From NCBI RefSeq assembly GCF_002929275.1, contig NZ_PJIK01000006.1:78019-142018 (forward strand): 64,000 nucleotides of DNA, in the 5' to 3' direction. Source of the DNA: Arthrobacter sp. ZGTC131. GTDB taxonomy: Bacteria; Actinomycetota; Actinomycetes; Actinomycetales; Micrococcaceae. The notes under the pieces were generated by a model. It ran no database searches, had not been told where the DNA came from, and saw only the letters and a list, made by a program, of their open reading frames with translations. The translations under genes were made by a program, and so were the position numbers. Positions 51,194 to 60,130 of this stretch are shown one piece after another (within the stretch, counting starts at the first letter, position 1; each line of letters starts with the position of its first letter).

Positions 51194-51213
51194 AGACGTT
51201 CGGACCAACGTCT
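51194..51213 (+). terminator. Hairpin after the PLD-helicase
   Basis: AGACGTT-CGGACC-AACGTCT, perfect 7-bp stem, 8 bases after the stop. Confidence 0.5.
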
Positions 51214-51681
51214 CTCGGAAGCGCTGGCTGTGCGTGTACTAAAGCTGGTCATCAAGTGGGGGCGCACTAGGCATCTGGCAGTGAACGGTTCTCAGTTTTC
51301 CAGCCGATGCCCTCTTACTAGGTGAACTGTGACGGGAGGGGAGCCCTGTACATAAAGCCTGAGGCGGGCATGAGCAGGTTGCCCTCGTCACGAGTAGTCG
51401 CTTGAGGTGTCACTGGGCGAAGGGAGTTTCCAGCCTTACTCGTTGGGCTTCCTGCGCCAGTGCTGCCGGAAGCGGACGAGTCTGGACTACAACGAGCTCC
51501 AAGTCAGCACTCGTTAGTGAGGTGTACAGCCTTCCATCCGAGGTTTTCCAATCCCAAGCCGTGGGCCGAGCGTGTGGGCTGGCGGTGGGGCCCCTCGTTA
51601 GTCTGCTCCCGGGACGACCAGCCAACCCGACTTCGTCCTATAAGATCGGGCCTATGCCGCAAACAACCGAGTCGCGTTCCG
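51214..51681. other. 468-base gap upstream of BREX
   Basis: No convincing gene. A minus-strand open frame (51410-51625) has a protein-like end (WDWKTSDGRLYTSL...) but no start signal. TATAAG at 51639-51644, 38 bases before the first BREX gene, is a possible -10; no good -35 is seen. This gap must carry the BREX promoter. Confidence 0.4.
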
Positions 51682-51873
51682 ATGGCTGAGCCCTGGTCGT
51701 CAGTTGATGATGTCGCCGAACACCTCGGCGTCAGCAAAGACACAGTTTACGCCTGGCTCGCGAAACGGGACATGCCGGCCCACCGCGTCGGCCGGCTCTG
51801 GAAATTCAAGCTCAGTGATGTTGATACTTGGGTCGTTGCCGGCGGGGCGGCCGAAGGCGGACTGTCGGATTGA
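51682..51873 (+). CDS. Excisionase-type HTH protein leading the BREX operon
   Basis: 63 aa from ATG 51682. A MerR/Xis-type HTH_17 domain fills the protein: WSSVDDVAEHLGVSKDTVYA then WLAKRDMPAHRVGRLWKFKL. Such small DNA-binding proteins are found at the head of defence operons and may set their expression. Its stop overlaps the TTG start of brxA, so it is part of the same operon. Confidence 0.75.
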   Translation: MAEPWSSVDDVAEHLGVSKDTVYAWLAKRDMPAHRVGRLWKFKLSDVDTWVVAGGAAEGGLSD

Positions 51874-52490
51874 GAGAGACGGAACGCTATAAGCTCTCGT
51901 TTACAACGGGGGGGCTCTTAGCCAACGAGTGCCGAGTGATCGCTGCCGAGTATCTGCGTTTGCGTGACTGGAAAAAGGCGAGAGCTGCCGTGAGAGCAGA
52001 CAACCTTATCCAAAAGCGCACGGCTTCCGCGGTCTTGCGAATCAGCCGAGAAGCGATGGACCGTGCCAGCATGCTGAGCGACTCGGAACTGGAAATCGTA
52101 GTCAGCGGCAACGCGGCCGAGCGCCATCAGCTCGTTTGGCTTGCCATCTGCCTCCAATACAGATTTGTGGCCGAGTTCGCTGAAGAAGTCGTCAGGGAAC
52201 GGTACCTGACTATGAACAGTCAGCTTGGACCTGAAGACCTTGACATCTTCTTCGTCAAAAAGTCGTTCTGGCATGGTGAACTCGAGGAACTGAAACCCTC
52301 TACGAAGAACAAACTTCGCCAGAATCTGTTCAGGATGCTCAGAGAAGCGCAGATAGTGTCAGAGGCAGGCCTTATCCTTCCTCAAGTGATAGGAGGAAGG
52401 GTCGTGACAGCACTACGCCAACGCGGCCAGGGATCGTTTTTGGTCTACCCAATCAGGGACTTCGAGATTGAAGGTTTGATGCATGCTTAA
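51870..52490 (+). CDS. brxA: BREX protein BrxA (DUF1819)
   Basis: 206 aa from TTG 51870 (TTGA overlap with the HTH gene), which gives the usual BrxA length and opening (RYKLSFTTGGLLANECRVIAAEYLRLRDW). Later blocks LRFISREAMD-like ISREAMDRASML, FVVREEVVRERYLT-like AEEVVRERYLTMN and DLDIFFVKKSFWHGELEELKPST fit DUF1819. BrxA is a small helical DNA-binding protein of type 1 BREX. Its 3' end overlaps brxB by 8 bases. Confidence 0.85.
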   Translation: MRETERYKLSFTTGGLLANECRVIAAEYLRLRDWKKARAAVRADNLIQKRTASAVLRISREAMDRASMLSDSELEIVVSGNAAERHQLVWLAICLQYRFVAEFAEEVVRERYLTMNSQLGPEDLDIFFVKKSFWHGELEELKPSTKNKLRQNLFRMLREAQIVSEAGLILPQVIGGRVVTALRQRGQGSFLVYPIRDFEIEGLMHA

Positions 52491-53094
52491 GAAGGTCTCA
52501 GATTTGCCGCTCGCAAAGCGCGAGGAACACCTGCTCAAGGCGCTCACTAGCCGACGTTTCCTTGACAACAAAGTGCCTGGGAATGAAGTCCCGTTCTTCA
52601 TCTGTCCTTTCGCTCCAGCTGAGGCTCTTGCCATGGAAGAGGTTCAAAAGCGCCTCCAGAACCGCCTCAAGGTCGAGGGCATCGAAGTTCTGGAAATCAA
52701 TCTCTACGACCTCACAGTGGAGATTCTTCAAGAACGAGACTTGTGGGACAGTGTCCTGGAAATTGAGCCGCAGCACAGCAAGGACGAGTTTCGGGAGCTC
52801 TTCCAGCAGGTCTTCGATCCCGCGCATGAGCTCGCTCCACGTGTAAGGGAAAAGCTCACGTCGCCGCATGACATCTTCTTTCTCACAGGGATCGGTGAAG
52901 TTTTCCCTTACATACGGTCCCACACGGTGCTGAATAATTTGCTGAGCATTTCAAAAGACAAACCGATGCTGATGTTTTTCCCGGGCGAGTACCGCCAATC
53001 AGCGTCTCAAGGGTCCGCGCTGGTGCTCTTCGGGCAGCTCACAGACGACCAGTACTACCGGGCGTTCAACATTTTCGACTACCACGTTAACTAG
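52483..53094 (+). CDS. brxB: BREX protein BrxB (DUF1788)
   Basis: 203 aa, normal for DUF1788. DLPLAKREEHLLKALTSRRF at the N-terminus and PHDIFFLTGIGEVFPYIRSHTVLNN near the C-terminus with LMFFPGEYR are typical. BrxB is required in type 1 BREX, probably as a bridging part of the complex. Overlaps brxA; 8 bases (AGGGGGAACC) before brxC. Confidence 0.87.
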   Translation: MLKKVSDLPLAKREEHLLKALTSRRFLDNKVPGNEVPFFICPFAPAEALAMEEVQKRLQNRLKVEGIEVLEINLYDLTVEILQERDLWDSVLEIEPQHSKDEFRELFQQVFDPAHELAPRVREKLTSPHDIFFLTGIGEVFPYIRSHTVLNNLLSISKDKPMLMFFPGEYRQSASQGSALVLFGQLTDDQYYRAFNIFDYHVN

Positions 53095-53102
53095 GGGGAA
53101 CC

Positions 53103-56100
53103 ATGAAGCTTCATGACATCTTTGCCAAGGATATTTCGCGAACGATCGAGGGCGTCGTCAAAGCCGACGACGAGTCCCAGATTGGCACCGAGGTAAGTGA
53201 ATACGTTCTTACCAACGAGGCCAGTCAGCGCATGGAATCCCTCCTGGATGCCTATAACAACTATGCGGGTGCAAACGGCGCATGGGTTTCTGGGTTTTTC
53301 GGGTCCGGAAAATCACACATGCTTAAGATGCTGGCTCATTTACTCGGCGACGTCGATGGGCAGAAGGTATCGAGGGACGAAGTAGTCAATAGCTTCATTC
53401 AGAAGACTGCCGGCAACGCGATTCTTCGTGGTGCAATCGAGAAGTCGCGGCAGATCCCGGCCAGGAGCATCCTCTTCAACATCGACCAGAAGGCGACGTT
53501 GCAGAGCAAGGACCAGCCCGACGCTCTGCTCAGCGTTTTCGTCAAAGTTTTCAACGAATCCTGCGGGTTCTACGGGCAATTGGGCCATGTTGCCAGGTTC
53601 GAAAGGGACCTCGTTAGAGAGGGGCTCTTTGAGGCGTTCAAAGTCACCTACCAGGACATTTCCTCCAAAGCATGGAACGAGGGGCGTACCCTCGGCATCC
53701 TCCAGGAAGGCAATATCGCCAAGGCCTACGCCCGTGTGACTGGCCAGGACGAAGCAGCTCCCACACAGATCCTTTCAAAGTACCGGGCCGATTACAGCGT
53801 TTCTATCGAAGACTTCGCAAACGACGTCAAGGAATGGCTGGACAGCCAAGATGGGGACTACCGCCTTAACTTCTTCGTTGACGAGGTCGGACAGTTCATC
53901 GCTGACAATACAAAGCTCATGCTCAATCTCCAGACTGTCGCAGAGACCCTCGCTACCAGGTGCAATGGCCGCGCCTGGGTACTGGTTACTTCCCAAGAGG
54001 ACGTCGACGCTGTTATCGGCGACAGGACCAGCAAGCAGGGCAACGACTTCTCCAAGATTCAGGCGCGATTCAAGAACCGTGTCAAGCTCACCAGCGCGGA
54101 TGTAGAAGAAGTCATTCAAAAGCGCCTGCTGGAGAAAACCGCTACCGGATCGATCCACCTGGGCGGCATTTACGCGGCAGAAGCCAATAACTTTAAGACG
54201 CTCTTTGATTTCGCTGATGGTTCGCGTAAATACCGCATCTTCAAGGACGAAGAACATTTCACGTCCAGCTACCCGTTCATCACGTACCAGTACACGCTGT
54301 TTCAAGACGCGCTCAAAGGGCTCTCGGCTCACAACGCCTTCGAGGGAAACAACCTGGCCGTCGGTGCCAGGTCGATGCTCGGTGTCTTCCAGGATGTCAT
54401 CCAGCAGCTGAAGGACACTCCGGTAGGCGAACTCGCGACCTTTGATCGCATGTTTGAGGGAATTCGGCACTCCCTGAAATCACAGCTGCAAGGGGCCATC
54501 ATCACCGCTGAGGATCACCTTAGCCAGCAGAACCAGTTCGCGGTCCAGGTACTCAAGGCCCTCTTCCTGGTGAAGTACGTGCCGGACTTCAAGGCCACGC
54601 CCCGGAATCTCACCATCCTCATGTACAGCAGGTTCGGGTTGAACATGGTTGACTTTGCCAACAAGGTGAAGGATGCGTTGAACCTGCTGGAGCAGCAAAC
54701 GTATATCCAGCTCAACGGTTCGACTTATGAGTACCTGACGAGCGACGAGAAGGACATCGAGCAGGAAATTAAGTCAACTCCAATCGACTCGAACAAGTTC
54801 GGGTCGGAGTTTGCAGGGTTCCTGACTGGCGACATCCTGAAGTCAGCCAAGGTACGCTACGTCGCGAACGGGCAGGACTTCCCGTTCGGCGTTCGTCTCG
54901 ACGACGGCCCGTATGGCCAGCAGAAGGAGCTGACTCTACATTTCATCAGCCCGGAATATGAGTACGCTGATTCGCTTGAGACCCTGAAGGCCCATAGCGC
55001 TGGCAAGGACGAGCTCCGCGTAGTCATCGCCGACGACGGCAGGCTTATGGCTGATTTGCGGCTGTACCTGAGGACTGAGAAGTACCTCAAACTGAAAAGT
55101 TCCAGCCAGCAGTCCGACGCCGTGCGGCACATTCTGGAAGTCAAAGGACGGCAGCTAGCGGAGCGGCGCAAGGAAGTGGTCGGGCGTCTACGGAGCCTGA
55201 TTGCGAAGGCAACGCTGGTAGCTAACGCTTCGGAGATTGCAGTGGCGTCAGAAGACCCGGCAGCGAGAATTGACCTGGCATTCCAGGAGCTCATCGCTCG
55301 GTCCTATCCGATGCTCTCAATGCTTGGAAGCGCCAAATTCACCGATGACCAGATCCAGAAGAACCTTCGCGTCCTTGATGGTGCGCTCGAAAGCGATGCC
55401 GCACAAATGGTCTCGGCAGGTGAGCAGGAAATCCAGAACTGGATCACTTTGCAGAATTCCCAGGCAGCCAAGGTCACTGTGAAGTCGGTCGATGAGCACT
55501 TCATGCAAAAGCCCTACGGGTGGTCAACCATTGCCATTCAGGTGCAGCTCGCAAAGTTGATAGGACTCGGCAAAGTTGCCGTGAGCCGTGACGGCGTGAA
55601 GCTGGCACGTACAGAGGCCGGGTCAGATCTGAAAAACACTGCCCGTTTCCCCGTCCTCGTTTTGACCGTTCCGGTTGCTTACCGGTCGGCAGACGTCCGC
55701 GCGTTGGCTGACTTCTATAAAGACTTCTTCCTTGAACCCCAGCCGACCGCTGACGCCTTGGAACTGGCCGCAGCCACCAAAACCCGTTTGCAATCGCTGC
55801 AAGACAAGCTCAAGTCCGACCAGTCGATGTTCCAGTATCCGTTCATGGACTCCCTTTCGGCGGCTGTAGAGGCTCTGGCCAAGGTGTGCGGTCAAGCCGA
55901 CGATTGGTACCTCACCTCATTCCGGGCCCACATGGATGAGCTGCAAGACTTTAAGTCGGATCTGATCGACCCCATCGAAAGCTTCCTTAACGGACAGCAG
56001 AAGAAAATATACGACGACGCTGCAGCCTTGCTAAGGGGCGAGCAATCGAACTTGGCGCAAGTTGAGTCAGAGCTGCCCGGGCTCATTGAGAACCTCCTGG

Positions 56101-56624
56101 ATGATCCCGCGATCTTCCGCGGAGGGAAAATGCCCGCGCTAAACACCCACGTCCAGCAGCTGCGCTCGGCACTGGAAGCGGCCGTCAGCGCAGCGCGTTT
56201 GGCTACCCAGGAGGCTGTCGAAAAGGCAGCCTCGGCTGTCACCGCCAGCGATCACTTTGAAAAGGCAACAGCGGAGGCTCAGGCTACCGTCCGCCGTCGT
56301 GTCCAGAACTTCAAAGACGGGATTGCGACGGAGAAACAAATTGTCACTATCAAGGGCAAAGTGAGCGCATTCCACGATGACGTCAAGCCCGGGTTATTCC
56401 AGATCTTGGCCCAGAAACGGGTGCAGCATCCCCCTGTAGGTTCGCCGGGTGAAAGCGGCGATCCCCAGCCGGAAGAGACCGTGACGATCGTATCTTTCGG
56501 ATCGCTGGAACTGGACACCGACATCCAGCTCATTGAAACAGCGGCTGACATCGAGGATTTCGTAGATGCCATTCGCCGTGCCCTGACAGCAGAAATCACT
56601 AATGGAACCAAGGTGACCCCCTAA
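53103..56624 (+). CDS. brxC: BREX ATPase BrxC
   Basis: 1173 aa. P-loop GFFGSGKSHMLKMLA (64-78) near the N-terminus, Walker B-like NFFVDEVGQFIADN (about 255-268), sensor VLVTSQEDVDAV, then long helical regions. BrxC/PglY is the large AAA-type ATPase of BREX, needed for exclusion and for methylation. Strong RBS AGGGGGAACC before ATG. Its stop shares one base with the pglX ATG (TAATG), so they are co-translated. Confidence 0.9.
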   Translation: MKLHDIFAKDISRTIEGVVKADDESQIGTEVSEYVLTNEASQRMESLLDAYNNYAGANGAWVSGFFGSGKSHMLKMLAHLLGDVDGQKVSRDEVVNSFIQKTAGNAILRGAIEKSRQIPARSILFNIDQKATLQSKDQPDALLSVFVKVFNESCGFYGQLGHVARFERDLVREGLFEAFKVTYQDISSKAWNEGRTLGILQEGNIAKAYARVTGQDEAAPTQILSKYRADYSVSIEDFANDVKEWLDSQDGDYRLNFFVDEVGQFIADNTKLMLNLQTVAETLATRCNGRAWVLVTSQEDVDAVIGDRTSKQGNDFSKIQARFKNRVKLTSADVEEVIQKRLLEKTATGSIHLGGIYAAEANNFKTLFDFADGSRKYRIFKDEEHFTSSYPFITYQYTLFQDALKGLSAHNAFEGNNLAVGARSMLGVFQDVIQQLKDTPVGELATFDRMFEGIRHSLKSQLQGAIITAEDHLSQQNQFAVQVLKALFLVKYVPDFKATPRNLTILMYSRFGLNMVDFANKVKDALNLLEQQTYIQLNGSTYEYLTSDEKDIEQEIKSTPIDSNKFGSEFAGFLTGDILKSAKVRYVANGQDFPFGVRLDDGPYGQQKELTLHFISPEYEYADSLETLKAHSAGKDELRVVIADDGRLMADLRLYLRTEKYLKLKSSSQQSDAVRHILEVKGRQLAERRKEVVGRLRSLIAKATLVANASEIAVASEDPAARIDLAFQELIARSYPMLSMLGSAKFTDDQIQKNLRVLDGALESDAAQMVSAGEQEIQNWITLQNSQAAKVTVKSVDEHFMQKPYGWSTIAIQVQLAKLIGLGKVAVSRDGVKLARTEAGSDLKNTARFPVLVLTVPVAYRSADVRALADFYKDFFLEPQPTADALELAAATKTRLQSLQDKLKSDQSMFQYPFMDSLSAAVEALAKVCGQADDWYLTSFRAHMDELQDFKSDLIDPIESFLNGQQKKIYDDAAALLRGEQSNLAQVESELPGLIENLLDDPAIFRGGKMPALNTHVQQLRSALEAAVSAARLATQEAVEKAASAVTASDHFEKATAEAQATVRRRVQNFKDGIATEKQIVTIKGKVSAFHDDVKPGLFQILAQKRVQHPPVGSPGESGDPQPEETVTIVSFGSLELDTDIQLIETAADIEDFVDAIRRALTAEITNGTKVTP

Positions 56625-58008
56625 TGGATTTGTCGTTGTTGCGTGGGTTTGCTGCGGGTGTTCGGGTTGAGTTGGGGGGTGTTGTTGGGGCTCGGTTGGC
56701 TGGGGTGTTGTTGCCTGGTTCGGTGGAGCGGGTGGAGTTTCCTGAGGCGGTGCGGCGTCTTGAGGGTGTGGTAGCGCGGTCTGGTCGTGATGTTGTGGTG
56801 GAGCAGGTGGCGTATACGTGGTTTAACCGTTTGGTGGCGTTGCGGTTTATGGACGTGAATGGTTATACGGGTGTGGGTGTGGTGTCTCCTGCCGGTGGTG
56901 TTGTGGCGGGGCAGCCGGAGGTGTTGGCGGATGCGAAGGCCGGGCATGTTGATGCCGGTGTGGTGGGGGAGAAGGTCCGGGACCGGGTGATCGGTTTGTT
57001 GTCGGGTTCTGTGGTGTCCCGTGATGGTCAGGGGGAGGCGTTCAAGCTTCTGTTGGCTGCGTATTGCAATCATTGGGCAGGTCCGATGCCGTTTATGTTT
57101 GAGCGCTCGGGGGATTTCACGGAGTTGCTGGTTCCGGATGATCTGCTCTCGGACCGGTCGATTGTTGCCCGGATTGTGCGGACGCTGACGCCGGAGGTGT
57201 GTTCGGATGTTGAGGTGATCGGGTGGCTGTACCAGTTCTATATTGCCGCGCGGAAGGACGAGGTGTTCGCGGGGTTTAAGAAGAATAAGAAGGCGACGGC
57301 GCTGGAGATCCCGGCGGCGACGCAGTTGTTTACGCCGCATTGGATTGTGAAGTATCTGGTGGAGAACTCGCTGGGCCGGTTGTGGCTTTTGAACAATCCG
57401 GGCTCGGATCTGGCGTCTCGGATGGAGTATTACATTGCTCCGGTGGAGCCGGAGACTGACTTCCTGCGGATCAGTGGTCCGGAGGAGTTGAAGGTTCTGG
57501 ATCCGGCGTGCGGTTCCGGGCATATGCTGACCTATGCGTTTGATCTGTTGTTCCTGATGTATGAGGAGGCAGGGTACGCCCGGTCGGAGATTCCTGGGCT
57601 GATTCTGAAGCACAATTTGTTTGGGGCGGAGATTGATCCGCGTGCGGGTGCGTTGGCGGCGTTCGCGCTGGCGATGAAGGCCCGCGGCAAGCAGAAGTCG
57701 TTCCTGAACCCGGGCAAGGGCACGGCGCCGAATATCTGCGTGCTGGAGCCTGTCAGGTTCACCGCGGATGAGCTGGAGACCCTGCTAACCCGGGGCGGGG
57801 ACAAGCACGCCGAGATCGCTTTTTGGCAGGCGTTTGAGGATGCGGACACGTTCGGGTCGTTGATCCGCCCGAACCAGGACCTCATTGAACCGTTGAAGGC
57901 GCATGTGGAGTCGTTGGGGGAGGCGCAGACCCTATTCGGCGGGGACGTCCTGGACCGGGCGCGGACTGTGCTCCGGCAGTCGGAGTATCTTTCCACCCGG
58001 TATCACGT
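56624..58008 (+). repeat. Long direct repeat, left copy (pglX 5' part)
   Basis: Matches 62616-64000 at an offset of 5,992 bases with no difference that I could find by eye, including silent positions; long open frames on the opposite strand are also the same in both. The repeat may continue past the window. Confidence 0.9.
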
Positions 58009-60130
58009 GGCGGTCGCGAACCCGCCGTATATGGGCTCCGGCAACATGGGCCCCAAACTCGCACAATTCGCCAAACGGGAGTACCCGGACTCCAAGTCCG
58101 ACCTCTTCGCCATGTTCATCGAGAGATGCATAAGCGCGAGTGTAAATCAAGGGCTAACGGCTATGATCACCATGCACGCCTGGATGTTCCTTTCCTCTTA
58201 CGCTAATCTGCGCACGGATTTGCTGCAAAAGCGCTCTCTCGTTTCGATGGTCCACCTTGGTCCGAGGGCGTTCAACAGTATCCAGGGAGAAGTTGTCGCT
58301 GCAACGTCGTTCGTTGTATCCAATGAAGCGTCACGAATGCTTCCAGCACTTTTCATAAGGGCCGTCGCTGGGGGATCGGAAGACGAAAAGCAGGATGTCC
58401 TGAGACAGTCGCTTGACGGAGTCAGCCCTTCGACTGCGTTCTTAATTTCGCCAAAGAGTTTCTTGACCATCCCTGGATCGCCGTTTGTCTATTGGATTCC
58501 AGAAAATGAGGTTGGCCTATTCACCAAGTTCCCCGCCCTCGGTGGATCATCTGTAGTCCGTAAGGGTTTAGTCACCCTGGACGATGCGCGATTCACTCGC
58601 CGATGGTTTGAGGTCTCGCGTTCGTCGATCGCGCTGGGCTGCATCGATGCTGCAGAGGCGATGGCTAGCGAGCGTCGCTGGGTGCCGCTGAATAAGGGGG
58701 GCGGGTTCCGAAAATGGTACGGGTACAACGACACTGTGATCGATTGGAAAGACAATGGTCAAGCGTTAAAGGACTCCATCGTTCAAAAATACGGAGGTGG
58801 TAGCTATACGAAGGAGATACGTAGCGAAGAGTACTACTTTCGGCCATGTATTACGTGGGGAGCGGTTTCCACCGGCCTCCCCAGCTTCAGATATTCGCCT
58901 CCGGGGTCAATATTTAGCTCAGGCGGTTCCTGCCTCTTTCCACAGAGTGACGTTCTTGAAACGTTGTCCGTTCTTAATAGCAGTCTGATCTCGGATCTGC
59001 TCCAAACTATGACACCCACGATGAATTACGTCTCGGGTGACGTTGCGAGGTTGCCTCGTGCGGCTCAAGCGGGGGATACGGAGTTGGCGCGCGAATTGGT
59101 CAACATGGCGAAGGAAGATTGGGATGCCAAAGAACGGTCATGGGAGTTTCAACGTCCGGACCTGCTGAGGACGGAAGGGAAGCGCGCATCTCTAGCAGAC
59201 ACAGTGGAGAGTGTTCAAGAACAGAATGCTGAACTTTCCGCTCGCATGCTGGCCCTAGAGTTAGCGAATGATCGTGCTAATGCACTCACTTATGGGGTCC
59301 CTCCCCGGGGCGGCGATCGGCACATTGGCGGCGTGACAATAGACCGGAATGTCCACTTTTCGTTCAGCGGAGTTCACGATCCGCTCCAGGCCGACGTTGT
59401 CGAGCAAGTGAAACAACTGACTTCGTACGCGGTAGGTTGCATGTTCGGCCGTTACAGCCTGGACGTCCCGGGTTTGGTGCTGGCTGATCAGGGCGACACC
59501 TTGTCGGAGTATTTGGCGAAGGTGCCGTCGCCGTCGTTTGTGCCGGATGAGGACAACGTGCTTCCGGTTCTGTCCGACTCCTGGTTTGAGGATGACGTCG
59601 TGGAGCGGTTCCGCGAGTTCTTGAAGGTGTCTTTCGGGGAGGAGACCTTCGAGGAGAACCTGCGGTTCGTCGAGGATGCTCTCGGTAAGGACATCCGAAA
59701 GTACTTCGTGCAGGACTTCTACAAGGACCACGTCCAGCGGTACAAGAAGCGTCCAATCTATTGGATGTTCTCTTCGCCGAAGGGCTCGTTCAGCGCGCTG
59801 ATCTATATGCATCGGTATCGCCCGGACATGGTGAGCGTGGTGCTTAACGATTACCTCCATGAGTTCCAGGCGAAACTGCGGGCCCGCCGAGCGAACCTGG
59901 ATCAGGTGGCGGTGTCGACGCTTTCGACGGTGAAGGAGCAGACGGCTGCCCGGAAGGAAGCAGAACAGATCGACAAGATGCTGCTGGAGCTGGAGGAGTG
60001 GGAGCAGAGCGTGTTGTACCCGCTGGCGACCGAGCAGATCGCCATCGACCTCGATGACGGGGTGAAGGTCAACTACCCCAAATTCGGGACGGCACTGAAG
60101 AAGATCGTGGGGATGGAAGCCAATGAGTGA
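56624..60130 (+). CDS. pglX: BREX adenine-specific DNA methyltransferase PglX (copy 1)
   Basis: 1168 aa. Motif I LDPACGSGHMLTYAFDLL (about 292-309) and catalytic NPPYMGSGNMG (about 466-476) mark an N6-adenine methyltransferase; the middle (about 500-900) would be the target-recognition part and the end (DNVLPVLSDSWFEDDVVER, FKGSFSALIYMHRYRPD-like) is the conserved PglX tail. It marks host DNA and sets BREX specificity. Base use is patchwork: a T/G-rich start with TTG and GTG codons, an A/T-richer middle (about 58.1-59.4 kb) and a GC-rich end. The first 1,385 bases recur at 62616. Confidence 0.92.
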   Translation: MDLSLLRGFAAGVRVELGGVVGARLAGVLLPGSVERVEFPEAVRRLEGVVARSGRDVVVEQVAYTWFNRLVALRFMDVNGYTGVGVVSPAGGVVAGQPEVLADAKAGHVDAGVVGEKVRDRVIGLLSGSVVSRDGQGEAFKLLLAAYCNHWAGPMPFMFERSGDFTELLVPDDLLSDRSIVARIVRTLTPEVCSDVEVIGWLYQFYIAARKDEVFAGFKKNKKATALEIPAATQLFTPHWIVKYLVENSLGRLWLLNNPGSDLASRMEYYIAPVEPETDFLRISGPEELKVLDPACGSGHMLTYAFDLLFLMYEEAGYARSEIPGLILKHNLFGAEIDPRAGALAAFALAMKARGKQKSFLNPGKGTAPNICVLEPVRFTADELETLLTRGGDKHAEIAFWQAFEDADTFGSLIRPNQDLIEPLKAHVESLGEAQTLFGGDVLDRARTVLRQSEYLSTRYHVAVANPPYMGSGNMGPKLAQFAKREYPDSKSDLFAMFIERCISASVNQGLTAMITMHAWMFLSSYANLRTDLLQKRSLVSMVHLGPRAFNSIQGEVVAATSFVVSNEASRMLPALFIRAVAGGSEDEKQDVLRQSLDGVSPSTAFLISPKSFLTIPGSPFVYWIPENEVGLFTKFPALGGSSVVRKGLVTLDDARFTRRWFEVSRSSIALGCIDAAEAMASERRWVPLNKGGGFRKWYGYNDTVIDWKDNGQALKDSIVQKYGGGSYTKEIRSEEYYFRPCITWGAVSTGLPSFRYSPPGSIFSSGGSCLFPQSDVLETLSVLNSSLISDLLQTMTPTMNYVSGDVARLPRAAQAGDTELARELVNMAKEDWDAKERSWEFQRPDLLRTEGKRASLADTVESVQEQNAELSARMLALELANDRANALTYGVPPRGGDRHIGGVTIDRNVHFSFSGVHDPLQADVVEQVKQLTSYAVGCMFGRYSLDVPGLVLADQGDTLSEYLAKVPSPSFVPDEDNVLPVLSDSWFEDDVVERFREFLKVSFGEETFEENLRFVEDALGKDIRKYFVQDFYKDHVQRYKKRPIYWMFSSPKGSFSALIYMHRYRPDMVSVVLNDYLHEFQAKLRARRANLDQVAVSTLSTVKEQTAARKEAEQIDKMLLELEEWEQSVLYPLATEQIAIDLDDGVKVNYPKFGTALKKIVGMEANE

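Noticed and set aside
51410-51625. Minus-strand gene upstream of BREX
   Set aside because: Part of the translation looks protein-like but there is no start signal or recognisable family; left as unassigned gap.
56621-57613. 330-residue minus-strand open frame inside pglX, repeated at 62505-63605
   Set aside because: It is antisense to an intact methyltransferase, very rich in Arg/His/Leu/Pro/Gln as expected for the reverse reading of TTG/GTG-rich codons, and its repetition only reflects the DNA repeat.
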